Of a stretch of 64,000 nt of DNA, positions 1-8,063 are shown one piece after another; within the stretch, counting starts at the first letter, position 1, and each line of letters opens with the position of its first letter. A program made the position numbers and the translations under genes. The notes beneath the pieces are model-generated. The model saw only the letters and a list, made by a program, of their open reading frames with translations. It was not told the DNA's origin and made no database searches. Origin of the DNA: Cohnella candidum (GTDB lineage Bacteria > Bacillota > Bacilli > Paenibacillales > Paenibacillaceae); contig NZ_CP033433.1 in NCBI RefSeq assembly GCF_003713065.1, forward strand, positions 434,001 to 498,000. Reading direction: 5' to 3'.

Positions 1-54
1 TTCGAATTCTTGCTGTCCTATTGTCTAACCCTATCGAACGGCCTTCAAGCGGTC

Positions 55-60
55 TATAAT
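55..60 (+). promoter_or_regulatory. -10 element of the adaAB promoter
   Basis: A perfect TATAAT lies 27 bp before the chosen adaA start. At 17-bp spacing the -35 position reads TATCGA (32-37), a poor match to TTGACA. A weak -35 fits a promoter that needs an activator, as expected if methylated AdaA activates its own operon. The operator itself was not identified. Confidence 0.55.
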
Positions 61-86
61 AGGGAAAGCCGGAAGGAGTGAAGGCG

Positions 87-689
87 ATGAAACCAACGGT
101 TACAGATGAGGTTTTCGATCGGGTATATGAGACGATCTTGCGCCGGGACGCGTCGCTGGACGGGCGCTATTATGTGGGGATCGTCAGCACGGGCATTTTC
201 TGCAGACCTTCCTGCCGGTCCAGAACGCCGAAACCCGAAAACGTCCGGGTCTACGAAAGCATAGAGGAAGCCCGGCAGGCGGGATTCCGTGCATGCAAAA
301 GATGCCGCCCCGAGACTCCCGGGAAGGAAGGTCCGGATGCCGCGATGGCGAGCGCCGTCACCGACCTGATCCGGAAGCACTACGCGGAAAATTTGACCTT
401 GGGCGATCTGGCCGCCAGGCTGAACGTGAGCCCGTTCCATTTGCAAAGGGTGTACAAAAAAACGACGGGATCGACTCCGGCGCAATGGCTGTTGCAGACG
501 AGACTGGAGGAAGCCAAACGCCAACTCGCCGATCCGAGCCGGTCCGTGACCGACATTGCGGCCGCCGTCGGGTTCCGGAGCGCGTCGCATTTCTCGTATG
601 CGTTCCGCAAAGCCGTCGGCTGCCCGCCGAACGATTACCGGGGAAATAACCGACCCGTTTCCGCCGCAGAGGAGGAGAACAAAGCTTGA
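87..689 (+). CDS. adaA: AdaA: methylphosphotriester-DNA methyltransferase / AraC-type activator
   Basis: Takes methyl groups from DNA phosphotriesters onto a zinc-bound cysteine and then acts as transcriptional activator of the adaptive response to alkylation. The 200-residue protein has an N-terminal Ada zinc domain with Cys39, Cys43, Cys70 and Cys73 (GIFCRPSC and ACKRC). Cys39 is the expected acceptor. An AraC-type double helix-turn-helix fills residues 90-185. The length matches Bacillus AdaA (about 211 aa), which lacks the O6-alkylguanine transferase domain of E. coli Ada; that activity is in the next gene, whose start overlaps this stop. ATG at 87 is preferred to GTG at 78 because the GGAAGGAG sequence (71-78) then has normal spacing. 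Function is known from the family; the protein was recognised by motif. Confidence 0.93.
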   Translation: MKPTVTDEVFDRVYETILRRDASLDGRYYVGIVSTGIFCRPSCRSRTPKPENVRVYESIEEARQAGFRACKRCRPETPGKEGPDAAMASAVTDLIRKHYAENLTLGDLAARLNVSPFHLQRVYKKTTGSTPAQWLLQTRLEEAKRQLADPSRSVTDIAAAVGFRSASHFSYAFRKAVGCPPNDYRGNNRPVSAAEEENKA

Positions 690-1249
690 ACACCGCAGTT
701 TCAACTGAAGTTTATTGGGGCAAGCTGATCCACCCCGTTTTTCAAAATCGCCCCATTTTGGTAGCCGTCACATCGGAAGGATTGTGCCGAATCACTTGGC
801 CGCACGAAACGCGTGAGCTGCTGAATGACTGGGTGGAGAAGAGGATACCCGGCGCGGCGCTGCTGGAGGACCAGGAACGCGTAACGCCTTATATCGAACA
901 GCTGCAGCAGTATTTGGACGGGAAACGGAAGGTTTTCGAGCTGCCGGTCGATTTGCGGGGAACGCCGTTTCAAGTCTCCGTTTGGCAAGCGCTGGCCCGG
1001 ATCCCTTGCGGGGAAACCCGCAGCTACTCCGACATTGCCGAAGCCGTCGGCCGCCCCGCCGCCGTCCGGGCCGTCGGGATGGCGAACGGCGCCAATCCCG
1101 TTCCTATCGTCATTCCGTGCCACCGCGTCATCGGCAAAAACGCGTCTCTCACCGGATTCGCGGGCGGGCTTCGGGTGAAGGAAGACCTCCTCAACCTGGA
1201 AGGATTTCGGGCATACACGGCCGCAGGGCACGCTCGCTTTAAATTTTGA
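686..1249 (+). CDS. adaB: Methylated-DNA--protein-cysteine methyltransferase (AdaB/Ogt type)
   Basis: Suicide repair enzyme that moves the alkyl group from O6-alkylguanine to its own cysteine. The 187-residue protein carries the PCHRVIG active site at 144-150 (acceptor Cys145), preceded by the C-terminal DNA-binding fold (TPFQVSVWQAL, then RSYSDIAEAVGRP). The start is TTG with GGAGGAG at 671-677, overlapping the adaA stop by 4 bp, so the two genes are translationally coupled. The pair reproduces the Bacillus adaA-adaB operon, in which the two halves of E. coli Ada are encoded separately. A short hairpin with a T-run follows. Confidence 0.94.
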   Translation: MNTAVSTEVYWGKLIHPVFQNRPILVAVTSEGLCRITWPHETRELLNDWVEKRIPGAALLEDQERVTPYIEQLQQYLDGKRKVFELPVDLRGTPFQVSVWQALARIPCGETRSYSDIAEAVGRPAAVRAVGMANGANPVPIVIPCHRVIGKNASLTGFAGGLRVKEDLLNLEGFRAYTAAGHARFKF

Positions 1250-1255
1250 TAAAGG

Positions 1256-1276
1256 ACCGGGCTTAAGCCGGTTTTT
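1256..1276 (+). terminator. Weak rho-independent terminator after adaB
   Basis: ACCGG (1256-1260) pairs with CCGGT (1268-1272) across a 7-base loop and is followed by five T. The stem is only 5 bp, so termination may be partial. Confidence 0.45.
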
Positions 1277-1322
1277 ATGTTAGAATGGGAGCACTTTGTC
1301 GCAAGTTTCGGAGGTTGGCGGG

Positions 1323-1973
1323 TTGGAGTCGGTGTTTTACGCATTCGCGAAAGGTTTTTTGTTCAGTCTGGCGCTGTGCCTGGATCTCGGCGTCGTGAAT
1401 ATCGCCATTATGAAGACGGGGCTCGACCGGGGGTTCGGGGCTTCGTTCCGAATTGGGTTCGGCTCCTGCTTCGGGGACGCTTTCTATATGGCTCTGGCTT
1501 TGCTGGGTTGGACCGCCGTGTTCCATTATCCCGCCGTCCGCTGGATTTTGTGGATCGGGGGTACGTTGGTGCTGCTGTGGCTGACGCGCAACATGATCCG
1601 CGACACCATTCGGCCTAAGGTGCTTAACGGGAGCGGAGATGCGGTCAAAAGCCGAGGCGGATGGGGAGACATCCTCGTCGGGGCGGGTCTTGCCCTCTCG
1701 TCTCCGACGCTGATCCTGTCTTTCGCCGCGATCGCCGGGCCCGTGGTGGCGGATCTGGATATCCGCGACGGCATGGTGCTGACGGCGTTCGTCGTCGGTT
1801 TCGTTACGGCCGGGCTGCTCTGGTCGGTGCTGCTGGCATGGCTCGGAAGCCAATCCGCCCGGCTCGGCAAAGGCGTCCTCCGCACGATGTCCCTGATCTC
1901 CGCGCTGTTGTTTCTTGCATTTGCCGCCAATCTGTTTTGGAACGGTTTGCGGGATCTCGTTTTGTCCCGTTGA
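1323..1973 (+). CDS. LysE-family translocator (amino acid exporter)
   Basis: Predicted integral membrane exporter of the LysE/RhtB superfamily, which pumps out amino acids or their derivatives using proton motive force; the substrate cannot be told from sequence. About 216 residues, usual for the family, with some six hydrophobic segments and a short polar central loop. The N-terminal FAKGFLFSLALCLDLGVVNI resembles the LysE signature region. TTG at 1323 is chosen because GGAGG at 1310-1314 lies 8 bp upstream; an in-frame TTG at 1296 has no ribosome binding site. No terminator separates it from the MFS gene 45 bp downstream, so the two may be co-transcribed. Confidence 0.8.
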   Translation: MESVFYAFAKGFLFSLALCLDLGVVNIAIMKTGLDRGFGASFRIGFGSCFGDAFYMALALLGWTAVFHYPAVRWILWIGGTLVLLWLTRNMIRDTIRPKVLNGSGDAVKSRGGWGDILVGAGLALSSPTLILSFAAIAGPVVADLDIRDGMVLTAFVVGFVTAGLLWSVLLAWLGSQSARLGKGVLRTMSLISALLFLAFAANLFWNGLRDLVLSR

Positions 1974-2018
1974 CGCCTATGACTGTGACTCATAAGTAAA
2001 TGAAAAGGACTTATCCGT

Positions 2019-3287
2019 ATGCAACGTCTACAACGCTTAATCCATCAATATGACGGAGGGATCTGGATCCGCGTGATCGGGTCGGCTTTGTCCACCGTCA
2101 CCGGTTTCATGATCCGACCGTTTCTCGTTCTCTATCTGTACGAAAAATTGGACGGGTCCGTGCTGCTCCCGATGCTCGTCGTCGGATTGTCGCCGTTGTG
2201 CGGCATGGTCGTCAGCTGGTTCGGGGGCGGCATCAGCGACCGGATGGGACGCAAGCCCGTCATGGTCGTCTCGCTCCTGCTGCAAATGCTGTGCATGATC
2301 GGTTACGCGTTATCATCAGAAGTTTGGCAATATGCCGCCGTCTCGATCGTGACTGGTGCGGGCTCCGCGTTGTTCATGCCCGCGGCCAACGCTCAGATGA
2401 CCGACATGGTGCCGGCGCAGCGCCGGGCGGAAGTGTTCGCCCTGATGCATACCGGGTTTAACGTCGGGGCTGCCGTCGGGCCGCTGCTCGGCTTGCTGAT
2501 GTTCCGCTGGAACCCCTCGGTCGTGTTCGTGATCGCGGCTTGCACATTCCTGATCAACGCGTCCCTCGTCTTGTTCAAACTGCCGGAGACGGCTCCTCTC
2601 CTGCTGGCTCGGCGGAAGGGAGAGGCGAAGGCGAGCCCGGCTGCGGCTGGCATTAAACGCCACGGCGGCCTTCGGATGCTGTTTACGAGCGAGCGTACGC
2701 TGCTGCTCGTGACGCTGCTGACGATGCCGATCGCCTTCCTGTATTCCTTGGCGGAGACGGCGCTGCCCATCCATTTGGGCACCCATTTCGCCCATCCGAA
2801 AAATATATTTCCGGCGATGATGACGTTTAACGGCACGATGGTGATCGCCTTGCAAATCTGGATCGCCCGCAAAACCGAAGCGTTCCGCTCGTACGCCGTC
2901 GTGGGCGCCTCGTATGCCTTTTTCGCCGTCGTCGCTTTGGGATACGGCTATTCCACGACGCTCGTCGCGCTGTTCGCCGCCGAGTTCGTTTTCACCATCG
3001 GAGAGATGATCAACGGGCCGCATATGCAGAAGGAAATCTCGCTGATGGCGGCCGAAGAGAAACGCGGCTACTATTTCGCGGTATTCGGAGCCAGCCGGCT
3101 GCTCGGTCAAGGGCTCGGACCGATCCTGGGCGGCTTGACGCTGGCCTGGACGAACGGCGAAGTGCTGTTCACGCTTCTCGCCGTCCTTCTCGCCGCGGCG
3201 GGATTCGCGCAGTTCCGCGTCATGAGAAGGGTAGAACAGACGCGTCTCGGTGCCGATGCGGGATCGTCGTCGGGCTTGAGCGTTTAA
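2019..3287 (+). CDS. MFS transporter
   Basis: Twelve-helix major facilitator of 422 residues, probably a drug or metabolite efflux protein. The loop between helices 2 and 3 contains the MFS motif A form GGGISDRMGRKP, and the two six-helix halves are joined by a basic central loop (RRKGEAKASPAAAGIKRHGG). The ATG has AAAAGGA about 10 bp upstream. It follows the LysE-type exporter closely, so the pair may form a small export operon, and it ends at a strong terminator. Family assignment is secure; the substrate is unknown. Confidence 0.85.
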   Translation: MQRLQRLIHQYDGGIWIRVIGSALSTVTGFMIRPFLVLYLYEKLDGSVLLPMLVVGLSPLCGMVVSWFGGGISDRMGRKPVMVVSLLLQMLCMIGYALSSEVWQYAAVSIVTGAGSALFMPAANAQMTDMVPAQRRAEVFALMHTGFNVGAAVGPLLGLLMFRWNPSVVFVIAACTFLINASLVLFKLPETAPLLLARRKGEAKASPAAAGIKRHGGLRMLFTSERTLLLVTLLTMPIAFLYSLAETALPIHLGTHFAHPKNIFPAMMTFNGTMVIALQIWIARKTEAFRSYAVVGASYAFFAVVALGYGYSTTLVALFAAEFVFTIGEMINGPHMQKEISLMAAEEKRGYYFAVFGASRLLGQGLGPILGGLTLAWTNGEVLFTLLAVLLAAAGFAQFRVMRRVEQTRLGADAGSSSGLSV

Positions 3288-3304
3288 GAGTCATGTAAAA
3301 CGAA

Positions 3305-3344
3305 AACGGCCCCAACCGTCTTGAAGATGGTGGGGCCGTTTTTT
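3305..3344 (+). terminator. Rho-independent terminator after the MFS gene
   Basis: AACGGCCCC-ACC (3305-3317, one bulged A) pairs with GGTGGGGCCGTT (3329-3340). An 11-base loop and a run of six T complete the structure. Confidence 0.9.
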
Positions 3345-3384
3345 ACGTTAGAGCGGTTTTGCCCGGAGAAAACGGGATTGCGAA

Positions 3385-3575
3385 ATTAACGGGAAAAGTT
3401 CCTACTAAATTTTACAAAATGGCCTCCAGGCCGAAAATAGTGGGAAAAGCTCCAATTAAATCCGCGCGTTCGTTATTTGAACCAAAGAAACGTCCGATTT
3501 AGTGGGCATTTTTCCCACTAATCGGGAGATTTAAGAAGTGGAAGGCGAAATAGTAGGAGGTTTTCCCATTATTTT
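3385..3575. repeat. Four imperfect copies of a small palindromic intergenic element
   Basis: This 313-bp gap between convergent genes has no credible gene. It holds four diverged copies, about 25 bp each, of a palindrome of the form TTAGTGGG-loop-CCCACTAA, at about 3385-3410, 3435-3460, 3497-3523 and 3548-3575. The third copy is the most perfect, with 8 bp of uninterrupted pairing and an inner T-rich loop. The copies alternate with unrelated spacers, so the layout is REP-like rather than a tandem array. A further short palindrome (TCCAGT-A-ACTGGA) lies at 3581-3593, next to the stop of the minus-strand gene, and may help end both transcripts. Confidence 0.55.
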
Positions 3576-3600
3576 CGACGCTCCAGTAACTGGACCCCCG

Positions 3601-4203
3601 TCAACTCTCCGCTTTCTCGTCCTCCGACAGCTCGTCGATCGTCTTCTCGAAGGCGGGGGCCAGCCTCTCCAGCACCCAGTCGACCTCGGGCATGCCGAGC
3701 GCCCGCAGCTTCTCTTCGCTTTGGCGACGGGCGGTTTCGAATTCGCGGTTACCTCCCGACGTTTCGCTCAAGCATTTGAGGTAGGCGTCCAGCACGTCGG
3801 CCGCTTTCACGTATTTTACGAGCTCCGGGTCCGCGCCCGTTCCGGTCACGAACGGCCTATAAGCTTCGCGCAGTGCGTCGGGCACCGTGCCCAGCAGCCG
3901 GTCTGCCGCGAGCGACTCAATCTCCCGGAAATTGGCCAGGATGCGGGAATTATGATGTTTGACGGGAGTGGGGATATCGCCGGTGAACACCTCGGTCGCA
4001 TCATGGAACAAAGCGTATGAGGCTGCACGGTCCGGGTCCACGTTTTGATGGAAAACGTCTCTCGCGACCGTCCCCAGCAGATGGGTGAGCAGCGCCACGT
4101 GATAGGAATGCTCGGCGACGTTTTCGGTCGTCGTATTTCTCATCAGGCTCCAGCGGCCGATGTTTTTCAATCGATAGAGATAGGCGAGAAAATGGTGCGC
4201 CAA
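3601..4203 (-). CDS. yfbR: YfbR-type 5'-deoxynucleotidase (HD domain)
   Basis: Predicted metal-dependent phosphohydrolase removing the 5'-phosphate from deoxyribonucleoside monophosphates, a step in nucleotide-pool control. At 200 residues it matches E. coli YfbR (199 aa). HD-domain ligands are visible: His32 in AEHSYHVA, the HD pair at 67-68 in ALFHDATE, and a later conserved Asp region. The segment FTGDIPTPVK following the HD pair is typical of this subfamily. It is a single gene on the minus strand, facing the MFS gene, with the palindrome-rich gap between them. Assignment rests on family motifs. Confidence 0.85.
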   Translation of the reverse strand: MAHHFLAYLYRLKNIGRWSLMRNTTTENVAEHSYHVALLTHLLGTVARDVFHQNVDPDRAASYALFHDATEVFTGDIPTPVKHHNSRILANFREIESLAADRLLGTVPDALREAYRPFVTGTGADPELVKYVKAADVLDAYLKCLSETSGGNREFETARRQSEEKLRALGMPEVDWVLERLAPAFEKTIDELSEDEKAES

Positions 4204-4294
4204 CGGTCACGACTCCTTTGGTTCGGGCGAATCTATCAACCCTTTTCGTGAGATATCATGACCATTCTACCTGATCCCCAAAGAGTGCGACAGA

Positions 4295-4417
4295 TTAAAT
4301 ATAACCGGCCCACTCGATATGGAGATGATCTCTGTCTTCGTTGGTTTCGGATTCCGGCAGCTCTTCCGGTTCAAGGGATGCCGTTTCCGGACTAGGATCG
4401 GCTTCGTGGATTTCCAT
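4295..4417 (-). CDS. Small acidic protein of 40 residues, function unknown
   Basis: A 40-codon ORF starting MEIHEADPSPETASL and ending HIEWAGYI. About a third of its residues are Asp or Glu. The reading frame is preceded on its strand by AAAGGAT 8 bases before the ATG, a good ribosome binding site, which is the main reason to believe it. It has no cysteine, no membrane segment and no family I recognise. It lies between yfbR (same strand, downstream) and the fumarase gene (opposite strand). It could be a small conserved Paenibacillaceae protein or a chance ORF. Confidence 0.45.
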   Translation of the reverse strand: MEIHEADPSPETASLEPEELPESETNEDRDHLHIEWAGYI

Positions 4418-4569
4418 CTGCGGTTATCCTTTCTGCAAAATGCGGTGGTTACCAAGTAGCATGCTTCTAGAACCGGTCATCTATGCAGGTTATACATGCC
4501 CTCTCCGTCGTGCGGTGTGCTATTATATGAGTGATGAGCTATACCGATCAGAGAGGGGAAAACCGCAGT

Positions 4570-6102
4570 ATGTCCACTTTTGAACAAAGCGTCTACAAAT
4601 TGATCGTCGAAACGTCCACGAACCTGCCGGCCGACGTCCGCCGTGCCGTCGCAGCCGCGAAAGAGGCGGAGGATCAAGCGACCCGCGCGGGCTTGTCCCT
4701 CGCCACGATCGCTCAAAATATCGAGATGGCGGAGTGCAACGTTTCCCCTATCTGCCAGGATACGGGCATGCCTACTTTCATCGTTCATACTCCGGTAGGG
4801 GCGAACCAAATCGTCATGAAACGCGAGATCCGCGAAGCCGTCGCGCGCGCCACGAAAGACGGCAAGCTCCGCACCAACTCCGTAGATTCGCTGACGGGCT
4901 CCAACACGGGCGACAACTTGGGCCCGGGCACGCCGGTCATCCATTTTGAGCAGTGGGAGCGCGACGAAATCGAAGTGAAGCTGATCCTCAAAGGGGGAGG
5001 CTGCGAGAACAAAAACATCCAATACAGCCTGCCGACCGAGCTCGAAGGGTTGGGCAAAGCCGGCCGCGACCTGGACGGCATCCGCAAATGCATTCTCCAT
5101 GCCGTTTACCAGGCACAAGGCCAAGGCTGCAGCGCCGGATTCATCGGCGTCGGCATCGGCGGCGACCGCACGACGGGTTACGAGCTCGCGAAGCACCAAC
5201 TGTTCCGTCCGGTCGATGACGTCAACCCGATTCCGGAGCTTCAGCAGCTGGAAGAATATGTGATGGACAAGGCCAACCAGCTCGGCATCGGTACGATGGG
5301 CTTCGGCGGCAACGTCACGCTGCTGGGCTGCAAAATCGGCGTCAACAACCGGCTGCCGGCGAGTTTCTTCGTCTCGGTCGCCTACAACTGCTGGGCGTTC
5401 CGGCGCCAAGGCGTTATCCTCGACGGCTCGACGCACGAAATCAAAGAATGGGCGTACGAAGGCGGTTCCGCCGTCCCGATGAACGCTTTCGCGAAGAAGG
5501 AAGAAGCGGCCCCGGAAAAACGCCGGGAAGTCGTGCTGCGCGCACCCCTGTCGGAAGAGGACGTCCGTCAGCTCCGCGTCGGAGACGTCGTCATCCTGAA
5601 CGGAGAGATGCACACCGGCCGCGATGCGCTGCATAAGCATTTGATGGACCACGATTCCCCGGTCGACCTGAACGGCGGCGTCATCTACCACTGCGGCCCC
5701 GTCATGCTGAAGGACGAGGAAGGCTGGCACGTCAAAGCGGCAGGTCCGACGACGAGCGCCCGCGAGGAGCCCTACCAAGGTGAAATCATCCGCAAATTCG
5801 GCATTCGCGCCGTCATCGGCAAAGGCGGCATGGGCCAGAAAACGCTGGCGGCTTTGAAGGAGCATGGAGCCGTGTACTTGAATGCGGTCGGCGGCGCGGC
5901 GCAGTACTACGCGGAATGCATCAAGAATGTGAACGGCGTCGATTTCATGGAGTTCGGGATTCCGGAAGCGATGTGGCACCTGCAGGTCGAAGGTTTTGCG
6001 GCCATCGTGACGATGGATGCTCACGGGAACAGCCTGCACGCCGACGTCGAACAGGATTCCAAGGCGAAGCTCGCGCAGTTCAAGGATCCGGTTTTCGCCT
6101 AA
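4570..6102 (+). CDS. fumA: Class I fumarate hydratase (iron-sulfur)
   Basis: Interconverts fumarate and malate in the TCA cycle using an oxygen-sensitive [4Fe-4S] cluster. The 510-residue protein joins the tartrate-dehydratase/fumarase alpha domain (to about residue 290) and the beta domain (about 325-500) in one chain. Cys62 in ICQDTGMP is a likely cluster ligand, and GGGCENKN and QGCSAGFIG supply further conserved cysteines. GSNTGDNLGPG and the beta-domain GPTTSAREEP and KGGMG motifs are characteristic. ATG 4570 is used because GAGAGGGGAAAA precedes it; an in-frame ATG at 4531 has no such site. In B. subtilis the phoPR region is also flanked by TCA genes (citZ, icd, mdh), so this position is meaningful. 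Confidence 0.93.
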   Translation: MSTFEQSVYKLIVETSTNLPADVRRAVAAAKEAEDQATRAGLSLATIAQNIEMAECNVSPICQDTGMPTFIVHTPVGANQIVMKREIREAVARATKDGKLRTNSVDSLTGSNTGDNLGPGTPVIHFEQWERDEIEVKLILKGGGCENKNIQYSLPTELEGLGKAGRDLDGIRKCILHAVYQAQGQGCSAGFIGVGIGGDRTTGYELAKHQLFRPVDDVNPIPELQQLEEYVMDKANQLGIGTMGFGGNVTLLGCKIGVNNRLPASFFVSVAYNCWAFRRQGVILDGSTHEIKEWAYEGGSAVPMNAFAKKEEAAPEKRREVVLRAPLSEEDVRQLRVGDVVILNGEMHTGRDALHKHLMDHDSPVDLNGGVIYHCGPVMLKDEEGWHVKAAGPTTSAREEPYQGEIIRKFGIRAVIGKGGMGQKTLAALKEHGAVYLNAVGGAAQYYAECIKNVNGVDFMEFGIPEAMWHLQVEGFAAIVTMDAHGNSLHADVEQDSKAKLAQFKDPVFA

Positions 6103-6138
6103 AATAGCGGGATTTGGAAGGAGCGCCGGCGGACGCGG

Positions 6139-7932
6139 ATGAATAAATTCAGAGTGAAGCTGTCCCTGCTGTTCATGCTGCTGATCGGGCTTTCCGTTCT
6201 GGCGGCGGGGCTGCTGTCCGGTCATACTTACCGGCAGAACCATCAGGACGCCCTTCGCGCCAATATGGTGCGGGAATTGAAGGTCATCAACGCCACGACC
6301 CCTTGGCCGGACGAGAGTGATCCCGAAGCGGCGAAAGCCCTGTTCCACGAACGAGCGAAGGATTTTAAAGACATTGCCGAAATGCGGGTCACTTACGTGC
6401 TGCCGGACGGAACGGTGGCCGGGGATTCCGACCATGACGAAGCGACGATGGACAACCATTCGCAGCGGGCGGAGATCGTACAAGCGCGCCAGAAAGGCTT
6501 CGGAAGCAGCATCCGCGAAAGCGACACCCTTCACGAGAAAATGATGTACGTCGCGATGGCCGTCAAGAAAGACGGCCAGCTTCAGGGATTCATCCGGCTG
6601 GCGATGAGCTTGAGCGAAGTCAGCAGCGGATTGCACGACATGTGGCTGGCGTTATTCTTCAGCTTGTTCCTGCTGTTCGCGCTTGCGGCGATCGTCAGCT
6701 ACCGTGTGGCCCTTAGCGTGACGCGTCCGCTCGAGAAAATGACTTCCGCGGCGCAGCGCATGGCGAACATGGATTACGCGATCCGCGTTCCAGCAGGCGG
6801 GCGGGATGAGATCGGTGCCCTGGCCAAGGCGCTGAACCTCATGGCGGACAACCTGCAGGAGCAGCTCAAGCTCATCCGGGAGAACGGGGAACGCCTGCAG
6901 GACGTGCTCGATAACATGACGAGCGGAGTCATCATGGTCTCGAGCGACGGCCGCGTCACGCTGTACAACCGACAAGCGGAGACGCTGCTTGGCAGTACGA
7001 CGCGCGATCGGGTGGGGCGCCCTTATACCGAAATCAAGCAGCATTTCGAATTGACTTCACTGATCCGCGAAGGCTTGGACGGCCGGGAACCGCAATATCG
7101 CCGCGAGCTTCACGTTTACTATCCGGAAGAGCGACTGCTCGAAATCAGCCTCGTTCCGATGACCCAAAGCACCGACGGGCTCCCCGGACTGCTGCTCGTC
7201 CTTCAGGACGTGACGGCGATCCGGCGGCTCGAGAACATGAGAAGCGAGTTCGTGGCCAACGTGTCCCATGAATTGAAGACGCCGGTGGCGGCGGTCAAAG
7301 GGTTCGCCGAAACGCTGCTCTCGGGAGCCATGGACGACCGGGAAACCGCGAGGTCGTTCCTGACGATCATCCATGAAGAAAGCGACCGGCTGAACCGGTT
7401 GATCGGGGACATTCTCGAGTTGTCCAAAATCGAATCGAGGCGCTCTCCGCTGCAGTATTCGCCCGTCGATTTCGGGGCGTATCTGGCGAGACTGAGCGAG
7501 ATGCTGACGCCGGAAGCGGCCAAGAAACGGATTTCGCTGGATTTGCAAGCGGAGGAAGGCTTGTTCTTCGAAGCCGATGAGGACCGATTGGGGCAGATCA
7601 TGCTGAACCTGTTGCAGAACGGGATCAACTATACGCCCGAAGGCGGCCGCGTCAAAGTGTGGGCGGAAACGTTTTTCCCCGAAGAGGGCGAGGAACAAGT
7701 GCGGATCACCGTTACGGACACCGGCATCGGAATCCCCAAGAAGGACATCCCCCGCATTTTCGAACGGTTTTACCGGGTCGATAAAGCGCGTTCGAGAAGC
7801 TCGGGAGGAACCGGTCTCGGGCTGTCCATCGTCAAACACTTGGTCGAGCTGCATCACGGCAGTATCCGCGTGGAAAGCTCGGTCGGCGTCGGAACGAGCT
7901 TCATCATCGAGCTTCCGCTTCTCCAGCCTTAA
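6139..7932 (+). CDS. phoR: PhoR: phosphate-regulon sensor histidine kinase
   Basis: Membrane histidine kinase expected to sense phosphate limitation and phosphorylate PhoP. The 597 residues run: TM1 (8-27), extracytoplasmic sensing domain (28-166), TM2 (167-189), HAMP (190-243), PAS (252-363), HisKA with phospho-acceptor His377 in NVSHELKTPVAAVKGFAETL, and the ATPase domain with NLLQN, DTGIGIPK and GGTGLGLSIV. This is the Bacillus PhoR architecture. The gene begins 36 bp after fumA; GGAAGGAG at 6118-6125 is somewhat far from the ATG. Unlike in Bacillus, it lies upstream of phoP, and the Pho box sits between the two genes. PhoR supply may therefore be uncoupled from PhoP autoregulation. PhoR rather than another kinase is inferred from the Pho context. 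Confidence 0.88.
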   Translation: MNKFRVKLSLLFMLLIGLSVLAAGLLSGHTYRQNHQDALRANMVRELKVINATTPWPDESDPEAAKALFHERAKDFKDIAEMRVTYVLPDGTVAGDSDHDEATMDNHSQRAEIVQARQKGFGSSIRESDTLHEKMMYVAMAVKKDGQLQGFIRLAMSLSEVSSGLHDMWLALFFSLFLLFALAAIVSYRVALSVTRPLEKMTSAAQRMANMDYAIRVPAGGRDEIGALAKALNLMADNLQEQLKLIRENGERLQDVLDNMTSGVIMVSSDGRVTLYNRQAETLLGSTTRDRVGRPYTEIKQHFELTSLIREGLDGREPQYRRELHVYYPEERLLEISLVPMTQSTDGLPGLLLVLQDVTAIRRLENMRSEFVANVSHELKTPVAAVKGFAETLLSGAMDDRETARSFLTIIHEESDRLNRLIGDILELSKIESRRSPLQYSPVDFGAYLARLSEMLTPEAAKKRISLDLQAEEGLFFEADEDRLGQIMLNLLQNGINYTPEGGRVKVWAETFFPEEGEEQVRITVTDTGIGIPKKDIPRIFERFYRVDKARSRSSGGTGLGLSIVKHLVELHHGSIRVESSVGVGTSFIIELPLLQP

Positions 7933-7961
7933 TGAAGAGGCAAGAATCGGCAAACATTCTT

Positions 7962-8015
7962 TTAACACCGCGTTAACAAATCATTGTCTTTCTCTTTACA
8001 CGGGCATGATAAAAA
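7962..8015 (+). promoter_or_regulatory. PhoP box and promoter for phoP
   Basis: Hexamers TTAACA (7962), TTAACA (7973), TTGTCT (7984) and TTTACA (7995) fall at exact 11-bp steps. Nine bases later comes TAAAAA (8010-8015) as -10. The Bacillus PhoP consensus is a direct repeat of TT(A/T/C)ACA spaced by 5 bp. The site predicts autoregulation of phoP independent of the upstream phoR. Confidence 0.85.
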
Positions 8016-8063
8016 GGGATTGTGAGCACAACACGGCAGTATGCTGCCGGACCGGAGGTCTGT

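Noticed and set aside
3385-3575. Possible CRISPR array in the palindrome-rich gap
   Set aside because: Copies are too diverged and unevenly spaced, spacers vary widely in length, and no cas genes are present.
4477-6636. Long minus-strand ORF (719 codons) opposite fumA and phoR
   Set aside because: It runs antisense to two strongly conserved genes, is rich in Arg, His and Val as expected for a GC-rich shadow frame, and has no ribosome binding site.
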